From Oscillospiraceae bacterium (lineage in GTDB: Bacteria > Bacillota > Clostridia > Oscillospirales > Ruminococcaceae), in assembly GCA_016303195.1 (NCBI GenBank), contig JAEDMD010000059.1, forward strand, positions 1 to 10,213: a stretch of 10,213 bases of DNA. The letters are read 5' to 3'. A program made the position numbers and the translations under genes. Positions 1 to 5,863 of the stretch are shown here, piece by piece. A model generated the notes under the pieces. The model saw only the letters and a program-made list of their open reading frames with translations, ran no database searches and was not told where the DNA came from. Each line of letters begins with the position of its first letter. The stretch's first letter is position 1.

Positions 1-15
1 GCAGGTGGGTGTATG

Positions 16-36
16 AGGGAGGGCAGCGCCCTCCCT
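16..36. repeat. GC-rich perfect hairpin
   Basis: A perfect 9-base inverted repeat: AGGGAGGGC at 16-24 and GCCCTCCCT at 28-36, with a 3-base loop AGC. No T-run follows closely on either strand, so it is not a typical intrinsic terminator. It lies in the gene-free left end next to a second hairpin (45-70) and a long palindrome (117-252). It may be part of an intergenic repeat or a structured RNA end, but its role is unknown. Confidence 0.6.
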
Positions 37-44
37 GAGAAGTA

Positions 45-70
45 GAACAGCGAGCGCAGCTACGCTGTTC
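45..70. repeat. Inverted repeat GAACAGCG...CGCTGTTC
   Basis: A perfect 8-base inverted repeat, GAACAGCG (45-52) and CGCTGTTC (63-70), around a 10-base GC-rich loop. It is separated from the 16-36 hairpin by 8 bases. Neither strand shows a T-run or an open reading frame with a ribosome binding site here. Its spacing does not fit a Gram-positive LexA box, which has a 4-base centre. Probably a dispersed intergenic repeat; function unknown. Confidence 0.5.
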
Positions 71-110
71 GGCTGGTCTGTATTTACTCCCCTCGGCTTG
101 ACCGACAAGA

Positions 111-252
111 AAAACAAAAACTCCCGAATAAGGGCGGTACTTTTACAGAAGTTTTTACACGTGATATTGAGGAAAACCTTTCCTCAGAAAGGTTTCCCCC
201 GATAATACATATAAAGCTGCTATAAGAGTACCGCCCTTCATTCGGGAGTTTT
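111..252 (-). terminator. Probable terminator of the mreBCD-mrdA transcript
   Basis: Read on the minus strand just after the mrdA stop, the GC-rich arm ATTCGGGAGT closes the long palindrome and is followed at once by TTTTTGTTTTT (about 110-120), as in an intrinsic terminator. The loop between the outer arms is long but is itself folded, so arm pairing would be fast. The plus strand also ends in a T-run (249-257, TTTTATTTTT), so it may act in both directions. Inferred from sequence only. Confidence 0.5.
117..252. repeat. 136-base near-complete palindrome
   Basis: Almost the whole stretch folds on itself. The outer arms 117-141 and 227-252 pair over 25 bases with one bulged base (c239). The middle parts (about 142-168 with 201-226) still pair with several mismatches and one extra base. 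The inner arms 169-182 and 187-200 pair over 14 positions around a 4-base centre, ctca. On the minus strand the two inner mismatches become G-U pairs. T-runs follow both ends. It lies 18 bases past the mrdA stop. It could be a hairpin-type dispersed element of the MITE or REP kind, a large bidirectional terminator, or both. No transposase gene is present. Confidence 0.75.
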
Positions 253-270
253 ATTTTTAGTACAGGTAAA

Positions 271-2526
271 TTATTCTGTCTGATTCGGATTTTCGTAAAC
301 CTGTGCATCGTATTGCTCAGGTACATTTGCCACGCCATTCTGTATCGGCGACTGCGGATAAACAGGATTCAGCGGATCGGCATACGGATTATTCTCAGGC
401 GCTTCTGTGATGATAAGGGTCTGAGTTGTGGCAGAAGTGGTAGTTACGGTAGTTGTAGTGGTGGTCGTTGAGCTTGAAACAGTAGTTGTAAGCTCAGGGC
501 GCTCCTCCTTCGGCAGTTTCTTCTTCTTTGCCTTTTTGCCGTTCATTCCGTAGTATTCCTCATAAGCGAGAATTATGTCACGTATCATGTACTTGGAATA
601 CTCACCGTCCTCAATAACTCCTGCGAAAGCGATCTCAGGGTCATCAGCAGGCGCAAATCCGATGAAGAATGAATTCTGTCTCGAAAGGTCTGTACCAGTT
701 TGCGGAGTACCTGTTTTGATAGCAACATCGAATCCTAAATTGCTCAGTGAATACTGTGCAGGAACATTGTGTGAAGCGTCTATCATACCGCCGATTATCG
801 GGTCATATAGGTCGGGATAGCTGAGTTCTATCTGCTGAGCAACGGTCGGCTGAGTTTTTGCCACCTGTTTGTCTGTGCCGTATTTGTAGTAGCTGTCTAC
901 CAGATAGGGCTTGTAGCGCACTCCACGGTTTGCGATGGTGCTTGCAACAGTTGCCATCTGCAAAGGAGTCATACCGCAGTCCTGATTTCCGATACCTGCC
1001 TGAATAACATAGCCGATGTACCATTCCTGACCATGTTCGGCAAAAGTTTCGGGGTTACAGAGGTAACCGGGGGCATCGCCTGTTTCAATGCCTGTACTCT
1101 GACCGAGGCCGTAGAGCGTTGCATATTTAGTTATATTGTCGATACCGAGCATTCTTGAAAGCTCATAGAAATAGCTGTTGCATGAAACCTCAATTGCTCG
1201 TCTTGTGGTGATATAGCCGTGAGTACCTGTACATGAATAGTGAGTTCCGTAGAATTCGTAATCATGACCGCAGAAAAGCGGAGTTCCTGCGAGGACGACA
1301 CCCTCATTCAGACCTGCTGTTGCGGTGACTGTCTTGAAAGTCGAACCGGGTCTGTACAGACCGTATGTACAGCGGTTTACCAGCGGAGAATCGGGAAGAT
1401 CGACGAAGTAATCGTAATTTTCGGCATAATCCTTGAGGTTGTAAGTCGGAGCAGTTGCCATTCCCTTGACAGCGCCTGTCTTTGCATCGAGGACACAAAC
1501 AGCACCGCATCGAACGCTTCCCAGCCTTGAATTTGTATTGATTGACGGGAAAGTCGCAAGGAAATCGGTAAGTATCTCCTGTAAACGAAGCTGGAAATTT
1601 CCGTCAACGGTGAGCTTTATGCTCTCGCCCGAAACAGTATCGCTTACATTCTTGACATTCTTGATAAGTCCGTCACGGACTGTGATCTCCTCCTCGCCGA
1701 AAGTTCCACGGAGCTGAGTTTCCATAGCCGCTTCGATACCGCTTTTTCCGAGGGTATCGTTATAGTGATAGCCCTGATCTTTCAGTTCATCGTATTCTTC
1801 AGCATAGATAGGGCCGACAGTGCCTATTTCATGGGGGAGGATATCGCCTCTGACAATTTCTCTGTCCGATGCTTCAACAGCTTCGATACCACGGTAAAAA
1901 TTGCCGAGTTCCTTCATTTCTATGACAGTTTTCGGGTCAACATCCTTGACAAGCACAAGGTCATTCTGGTAGGAGAAGTCCTTGTCTATCATCTGATAGC
2001 GCATACCTGCGATGATACGTTTTTCCGTATCGCTGTAACTGTCGTCTATCTCATAATCGGAAATGAGCTTGTCGATGCAGTTTTCAGCGGTAGCGTAGAC
2101 GTTGAGCTTCAGGTCGGAGATTATTTCCGACGGGTCATCAGTCTTGAAAGCGTATGGCTTAGTGAAAGTTATCGGTATGCTTTCCTCGAAAGTAAAGCCT
2201 TTGTCTTTAAGTGCGTAGTAGATACCGAGAAGTTCCTTGTTGCCCTCTTTCATGTCATCGGGGAAGAAAGCCTTCTGAAGAACAAGGTCGGTGTGGGTAT
2301 CATTGGTGACGAGGACATTTCCGCTGAAATCCATTATCTCGCCACGGGTAGACCTTACTTCACGGGTGAATTTAAAAGCTCCTGCTTCAAGCTGTTCGGC
2401 AGGAGCGGTGATATCCTTGTCACCCATGACCTGTATTTTCATGAGGCGGAGTGCGCTGAGTCCCGAAAGCATGAGAACAACAGCTATCACAAGCAAGGAT
2501 TTAAGATTTTCTGCAAATTCCTTCAA
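271..2526 (-). CDS. mrdA: Penicillin-binding protein 2 (class B PBP, elongasome transpeptidase)
   Basis: This is the D,D-transpeptidase that cross-links new lateral-wall peptidoglycan, anchored in the membrane and acting outside the cell with the Mre proteins. From the TTG start, a short cytoplasmic leader is followed by one membrane segment (about residues 9-28), the dimerisation domain beginning at the RSTRGEIMDFSGN motif, and the penicillin-binding domain. The three catalytic motifs are all present: STFK with Ser395, SCN at 448-450, and KTGT at 604-607. After the enzyme domain comes a Lys-rich stretch (KKAKKKK), then about 25 residues that are nearly all Thr/Ser, then a Pro/Asn-rich end, an unusual extension. 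An open frame reaches a GTG at 2580 overlapping the mreD stop as GTGA, but GGAGG six bases before TTG 2526 makes the shorter 751-residue form more likely. Last gene of the mre block. Identification is firm; the start is moderately sure. Confidence 0.93.
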   Translation of the reverse strand: MKEFAENLKSLLVIAVVLMLSGLSALRLMKIQVMGDKDITAPAEQLEAGAFKFTREVRSTRGEIMDFSGNVLVTNDTHTDLVLQKAFFPDDMKEGNKELLGIYYALKDKGFTFEESIPITFTKPYAFKTDDPSEIISDLKLNVYATAENCIDKLISDYEIDDSYSDTEKRIIAGMRYQMIDKDFSYQNDLVLVKDVDPKTVIEMKELGNFYRGIEAVEASDREIVRGDILPHEIGTVGPIYAEEYDELKDQGYHYNDTLGKSGIEAAMETQLRGTFGEEEITVRDGLIKNVKNVSDTVSGESIKLTVDGNFQLRLQEILTDFLATFPSINTNSRLGSVRCGAVCVLDAKTGAVKGMATAPTYNLKDYAENYDYFVDLPDSPLVNRCTYGLYRPGSTFKTVTATAGLNEGVVLAGTPLFCGHDYEFYGTHYSCTGTHGYITTRRAIEVSCNSYFYELSRMLGIDNITKYATLYGLGQSTGIETGDAPGYLCNPETFAEHGQEWYIGYVIQAGIGNQDCGMTPLQMATVASTIANRGVRYKPYLVDSYYKYGTDKQVAKTQPTVAQQIELSYPDLYDPIIGGMIDASHNVPAQYSLSNLGFDVAIKTGTPQTGTDLSRQNSFFIGFAPADDPEIAFAGVIEDGEYSKYMIRDIILAYEEYYGMNGKKAKKKKLPKEERPELTTTVSSSTTTTTTTVTTTSATTQTLIITEAPENNPYADPLNPVYPQSPIQNGVANVPEQYDAQVYENPNQTE

Positions 2527-2532
2527 TACAGA

Positions 2533-2537
2533 CCTCC
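2533..2537 (-). promoter_or_regulatory. Ribosome binding site deciding the mrdA start
   Basis: GGAGG on the minus strand stands six bases before a TTG codon (2524-2526). The alternative GTG at 2578-2580 has only AT-rich sequence before it and no GGAGG, although it overlaps the mreD stop and could be translationally coupled. The site lies inside the longer frame, which supports the internal TTG start. Confidence 0.6.
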
Positions 2538-2576
2538 ATATAAGTTGTTCAAATTCGCTTGTTTGCGAATCATGTA

Positions 2577-3137
2577 TCACGAATTATTCTTTATGGCTTC
2601 TTCTATGGTTATGTGGGTCTTGGGCAGGAAGAAGTGATTTATGAGTTCTATGACAAGATAGATGAACACTGATGATATTATGGTTATTGCCCATACTTTC
2701 ATTGATATCTGCGAGAATATCAGTTCCACATCAGCGTATTCCCACATTTCGTAGTAGAACTTATAGTCCAGCCAGCACTGGATATAGGCGATTACTGATG
2801 TTATGATGATATAATTGATGAATTTATTACGCAGATAGTATTCATACAGCAGTGACACGATTATGCAGAAAAATGTCAGGAGTACCGCATTATAGCCCAT
2901 GAGTTTGCCGCAGGCGATGTCTATGAGGAATCCGCATACTGCTCCTGCAAGGGCTGAACCGTACTGACCGCTGTTGACTGCAATGGCAGCGGCAGCAGGT
3001 ACAAGAAGTATCGGTTTCATCCATGTTCCCGAAGTCATTATAAGGAAACAGATGAAAATAACGATATAATAAAGTATCCAGCGCACAACGGTCTTTACGT
3101 TAAAGATACGCTGTTCACGGGTAGTTCTGAACCTCAC
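2577..3137 (-). CDS. mreD: Rod shape-determining protein MreD
   Basis: A 186-residue polytopic membrane protein, the expected size for MreD, the integral membrane partner of MreC in the cell-elongation complex. About five to six hydrophobic segments are visible (near residues 19-35, 42-56, 60-76, 82-100, 106-120 and 145-165). The segment GFLIDIACGKLMGYNAVLLT matches the conserved central MreD region with its Asp and Gly residues. It starts with GTG, preceded by GGGAGG seven bases upstream. Order mreB-mreC-mreD-mrdA confirms the call. The GTG overlaps, as GTGA, the stop codon of what looks like the original mreC frame, so translation was probably coupled to mreC; with the present mreC stop the gap is 34 bases. 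Confidence 0.92.
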   Translation of the reverse strand: MRFRTTREQRIFNVKTVVRWILYYIVIFICFLIMTSGTWMKPILLVPAAAAIAVNSGQYGSALAGAVCGFLIDIACGKLMGYNAVLLTFFCIIVSLLYEYYLRNKFINYIIITSVIAYIQCWLDYKFYYEMWEYADVELIFSQISMKVWAITIISSVFIYLVIELINHFFLPKTHITIEEAIKNNS

Positions 3138-3190
3138 TTTTCTTCCTCCCTCTTGCCTGTGAAATCAGTTATCACGTAAACCGAGGAAAG
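3134..3190 (-). pseudogene. mreC: Out-of-frame remnant of the MreC C-terminus
   Basis: In a frame different from the mreC frame just upstream, this stretch reads LSSVYVITDFTGKREEEK then TGA. The L-x-x-V-x-V-I-x-D-F pattern is typical of the last strand of the MreC beta-barrel domain. Its TGA (3134-3136) overlaps the mreD GTG start as GTGA, as expected of an ancestral operon junction. The current mreC frame instead runs through the same bases as DFPRFT and stops at 3172. Against family members, roughly 9 to 13 residues between the conserved NGLS and LSSV are also missing, so a small out-of-frame deletion, not one lost base, fits best. A real mutation and an assembly error cannot be told apart here. 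Confidence 0.8.
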
Positions 3191-3954
3191 TCTGACAGAC
3201 CGTTTGAGTCCAGATCGATGCTTTTTATCTTGCCGATGGAATAATCTTTCGGGAAAAGACCGCTCGTACCTGATGTTATGATAAGGTCACCGACTTTGAA
3301 TTTATTGTTTTTGTCGATATGGATGAGCTGAGTCTGTCCCTGCTGGGCAGAAGCGACGCTTCCCTCAACGATGCCCATGTCCTTGTTGTTCTTTGAATTT
3401 ACAGCGGCGACTGAAAGGTCAGGGGAGAGTATCGTTCTGACAGTGGTCATATGCTCCGATACCTCGACAGTAATGCCGACCAGTCCCTCAGCGGTAACGA
3501 CAGGGCAGTTCGGAGTGATATTATCAGCCGAGCCTTTGTCGATGGTGAAAGCCATGAACGGGTCATTGGCGATATATCCGATAACATCGCAGGCTTGAGT
3601 GAATTCAAAATCCTCATGCTCAGACTTTATGCTCACAAGCTCTCTCAGTTCCTCAACTTCGGTTTTCAGGGCCTCATATTCGGTAAGCTGACGGTTCAGT
3701 TCACCGATCTCCTCTTTAAGGCGCTGATTCTCCTTGTAGTACTCATCGGAATGAACAAAACGGTCGAGAGTTCCCTCCATGCTTCTGCTGATATTGTTGG
3801 AAACAGTGCGGAAAGGCTTGGTCACGGTATTGAAAGCGGACACAACAGAAAGGGAATAGCCGCCCTTAGTGACAGAATAGACCATTATGCCGATGAGGAA
3901 TGCGAGAAAGCCGAGAAGTACCTTGAATTTGGCGCTTTTTACGAAATCACGCAT
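3172..3954 (-). CDS. mreC: Rod shape-determining protein MreC, C-terminus frameshifted
   Basis: MreC is the bitopic scaffold that links MreB inside to PBP2 outside. The 260-residue frame has a short cytoplasmic start, one membrane helix (about 11-27), a coiled coil (about 70-112, ENQRLKEEIGELNRQL onward) and a beta-barrel domain with family signatures, including IGYIANDP, the stretch GLVGITVEVSEHMTTVRTI, and SGTSGLFPKDYSIGKI. The frame ends abruptly with NGLSDFPRFT, lacking the last strands of the barrel; the missing end lies in another frame at 3134-3190. The ATG is well supported by AAGGAGG seven bases upstream, and the gene begins 11 bases after mreB. If the break is real, the protein has lost about 30 C-terminal residues and may be unstable. 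Confidence 0.9.
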   Translation of the reverse strand: MRDFVKSAKFKVLLGFLAFLIGIMVYSVTKGGYSLSVVSAFNTVTKPFRTVSNNISRSMEGTLDRFVHSDEYYKENQRLKEEIGELNRQLTEYEALKTEVEELRELVSIKSEHEDFEFTQACDVIGYIANDPFMAFTIDKGSADNITPNCPVVTAEGLVGITVEVSEHMTTVRTILSPDLSVAAVNSKNNKDMGIVEGSVASAQQGQTQLIHIDKNNKFKVGDLIITSGTSGLFPKDYSIGKIKSIDLDSNGLSDFPRFT

Positions 3955-3965
3955 GAAGCTCCTCC

Positions 3966-4982
3966 TTAGTAGTACTTGACGTTATCGGTGAGAGCGTCCT
4001 GATAATCGTTGATATTCTCCAGTATCCTGCCCGTACCCTCAGCAACGCAGTCAAGGGGATATTCGGCAATGAACACGGGCATACCCGTTTCACGGTTTAT
4101 CAGCTTGTCCAGACCTCTCAGGAGAGCGCCGCCGCCTGAAAGAGTGATGCCGTGGTCGATGATATCGGCAGAAAGCTCAGGCGGAGTATCTTCAAGAGTT
4201 GATTTTATCGCATCAATGACACGGGACAGCGGTTCAACGAGAGCGTCACGTATCTCAGCGGAATTTACAACGATATTCTCAGGGAGACCGTTGAGGAGGT
4301 TTCTTCCCTTGATCTCCAGTGAAGTTTCCTTTTCGCTCGGAAAAGCCGAACCTATCTCCAGCTTGATGTTCTCAGCGGTTCTTTCACCGATGAGGAGGTT
4401 GTACTTTTTCTTGATATAGTTGATTATAGCGACATCAAATTCATCGCCTGCACATCTTATTGAACGTGCGGCAACAATGCCTCCGAGGGCGATAACGGCA
4501 ACTTCGCTCGTACCGCCGCCGATGTCAACGATCATGCTTCCCACAGGGGAATTAGTAGGCAGACCTGCACCGATAGCAGCAGCCATAGGTTCTTCGATGA
4601 TAAGAACGTTGTTAGCGCCTGCCTTTTTGCAGGATTCACGTACAGCTCGTCTTTCAACGGCAGTAACACCCGACGGTATGCAGATAATTACGTTAGCCTT
4701 GTTGAAGATAGTGCCTTTGAGGGCTTTTCGGATGAATTCCTGAAGCATGGTGGTAGCGATATCGAAATCAGCGATAACACCATCCTTCAGCGGTCTTACA
4801 GCAACGATCGAGCCGGGTGTGCGTCCGATGACTTCCTTGGCTTCCTTGCCCACATAACGGGCTTTATCGGTTCTTGTGTTGACTGCAACGACCGAAGGTT
4901 CTCTGATAATAATGCCCTTTCCCCTCATATACACAAGGGTATTGGCAGTTCCGAGGTCTATACCAATGTCTTTTGTAAACAT
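3966..4982 (-). CDS. mreB: Actin-like cell shape protein MreB
   Basis: A 338-residue bacterial actin that binds ATP and forms membrane-associated filaments steering lateral-wall synthesis. The actin-fold motifs are complete: phosphate-1 loop [12 protein letters not shown] (5-16), the catalytic Glu region [13 protein letters not shown] (128-140), phosphate-2 loop [10 protein letters not shown] (151-160) and the adenosine motif [12 protein letters not shown] (281-292). An open frame extends 22 codons further upstream to 5048, but that part is low-complexity and comes from the palindrome before the gene. The ATG at 4980-4982 has AAGGAG five bases ahead and gives the standard MreB N-terminus [11 protein letters not shown]. 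First of the mreB-mreC-mreD-mrdA block, 92 bases after the DUF4321 gene. No convincing promoter is seen in that gap. Confidence 0.97.
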   Translation of the reverse strand: MFTKDIGIDLGTANTLVYMRGKGIIIREPSVVAVNTRTDKARYVGKEAKEVIGRTPGSIVAVRPLKDGVIADFDIATTMLQEFIRKALKGTIFNKANVIICIPSGVTAVERRAVRESCKKAGANNVLIIEEPMAAAIGAGLPTNSPVGSMIVDIGGGTSEVAVIALGGIVAARSIRCAGDEFDVAIINYIKKKYNLLIGERTAENIKLEIGSAFPSEKETSLEIKGRNLLNGLPENIVVNSAEIRDALVEPLSRVIDAIKSTLEDTPPELSADIIDHGITLSGGGALLRGLDKLINRETGMPVFIAEYPLDCVAEGTGRILENINDYQDALTDNVKYY

Positions 4983-5006
4983 ATTATCTCCTTGTTTGTT
5001 AGTTAG

Positions 5007-5069
5007 TGAGTAAGTAGTAAGTAGTGAGTAGAAACAGCTTACAGCCACTTACTGTTTACTACTTACTCA
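5007..5069. repeat. Palindrome of AGTAAGTAGT units upstream of mreB
   Basis: Arms 5007-5029 and 5047-5069 match as inverted repeats at 20 of 23 positions around a 17-base centre. The outer 14 bases (TGAGTAAGTAGTAA) are perfect, and the three differences would be G-U pairs if the plus strand were transcribed. Each arm is built from repeats of the type AGTAAGTAGT. It fills most of the 92-base gap between the DUF4321 gene and mreB, ending 24 bases before the mreB start. There is no T-run after it on the minus strand, so it is not an obvious terminator. It may be a mobile intergenic repeat, an mRNA processing hairpin or a protein-binding site. Confidence 0.7.
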
Positions 5070-5074
5070 ATGGA

Positions 5075-5332
5075 TCAGCCGCATATTTTGGGCGATGTTT
5101 TTACATAAACGACGAAAGCAGAAATGAGAGCGATAACCTGAGCAACGCTTATGTAGAAATTGAATCCGAAAGTTATAGAGATAACGTTAGTAACGGAAAA
5201 AGTTGCAGGATTTATGCTGAAACCGCCGCCTTCTGCGAGAAATGCCAAAGATCCGTAAGCGTGATCTGCTACGATGCCGCCTACAACGAGAGCGCAAATA
5301 ATAAGTATGAGCATATACCAGGATTTTTTCAT
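5075..5332 (-). CDS. Small membrane protein of the DUF4321 family
   Basis: An 85-residue protein with a hydrophobic N-terminal helix (about 5-22) and a second one near the C-terminus (about 60-77). Between them is INPATFSVTNVISITFGFNF, which resembles the family pattern of DPLTLDLxVLxLTFGLxxxVNLAxVLG in DUF4321 proteins of Clostridia. The function is unknown. I recall that such genes often lie beside mre or septum-site genes, and here it directly precedes mreB, so a link to wall elongation is plausible but only inferred. The ATG has GGAG eight bases upstream. It lies 33 bases after dut, most likely in the same transcript. Confidence 0.75.
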   Translation of the reverse strand: MKKSWYMLILIICALVVGGIVADHAYGSLAFLAEGGGFSINPATFSVTNVISITFGFNFYISVAQVIALISAFVVYVKTSPKICG

Positions 5333-5365
5333 GATCAGTCTCCAATCTGCCGAAGTATCGGCGTT

Positions 5366-5806
5366 TTATCGTATACCCGATGAGCCGAAGCCGCCCTCTC
5401 CTCTATCTGTTTCAGAGAGAGTTTCGCTTACCTCAATGTCGGGAAATAGAACTTTTGTGGGAACAAGCTGTGCGATACGCATACCGTGTTCAACTGTGAA
5501 CGGAGCTTTTCCGTGGTTGATAAGCGGGATGAACCATTCGCCTCTGTAATCGCTGTCAACAACACCGACGCAGTTAGCGAGGGACACGCCGAATTTTGTG
5601 GAAAGCCCCGAACGTGGGTAAATGAGCAGAGCGACATCATCGCAGTCGGGCTCGGCTGTCAGACCGACAGGTATCATTTTTATATCGCCTGCTTCAAGGG
5701 TGACAGGTTCATCAAGACAGGCGCATATATCAAGGCCTGCACTTGCATTTGTAGCCCTTGTGGGGATGATGGCGTTTTCTTTCAGTTTTTTAAAAGTCAG
5801 CTTCAT
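5366..5806 (-). CDS. dut: dUTP diphosphatase (dUTPase)
   Basis: Homotrimeric cytoplasmic enzyme that splits dUTP to dUMP and pyrophosphate, keeping uracil out of DNA and feeding thymidylate synthesis. At 146 residues it has the normal length, with all five motifs: ASAGLDICA (21-29), PRSGLSTKFG (64-73), GVVDSDYRGEW (81-91) with the catalytic Asp84, RIAQLV (110-115), and the flexible P-loop-like end RGEGGFGSSG (135-144). Start ATG is preceded by AGAGG. It sits 57 bases after the U32 gene and 33 before the DUF4321 gene. The spacer before it shows no clear terminator or promoter, so co-transcription with its neighbours is likely. Confidence 0.97.
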   Translation of the reverse strand: MKLTFKKLKENAIIPTRATNASAGLDICACLDEPVTLEAGDIKMIPVGLTAEPDCDDVALLIYPRSGLSTKFGVSLANCVGVVDSDYRGEWFIPLINHGKAPFTVEHGMRIAQLVPTKVLFPDIEVSETLSETDRGEGGFGSSGIR

Positions 5807-5863
5807 ATTTACCTCTTGTTAGTAGTCAGCGATGTTCGGTTAAGTACCGGTCAGATCGTTGAT

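Noticed and set aside
45..70. Possible LexA (SOS) operator because of the GAAC and GTTC ends
   Set aside because: Gram-positive LexA boxes have four bases between GAAC and GTTC; here the gap is 18. The same objection holds for 8284-8302, with 11 bases.
84..338. An 84-codon minus-strand frame across the palindrome and the mrdA end
   Set aside because: It runs through the palindrome and overlaps the end of mrdA in another frame. No domain is visible, and its composition is that of structured intergenic DNA.
1765..2637. A 290-codon open frame on the plus strand opposite mrdA
   Set aside because: It lies antisense to a clearly conserved PBP2 and runs past its start. Its translation is Phe/Val-rich with no recognisable domain, as expected for a shadow of the minus-strand codon pattern.
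3134..3200. Programmed frameshifting to make full-length MreC
   Set aside because: There is no slippery heptamer or stimulatory structure at the junction. A frameshift alone would not restore the roughly 9 to 13 residues that also seem to be missing.
4983..5048. N-terminal extension of MreB by 22 residues
   Set aside because: The extension is the translated AGTAAGTAGT repeat. AAGGAG lies five bases before the ATG at 4982, which gives the usual MreB start.
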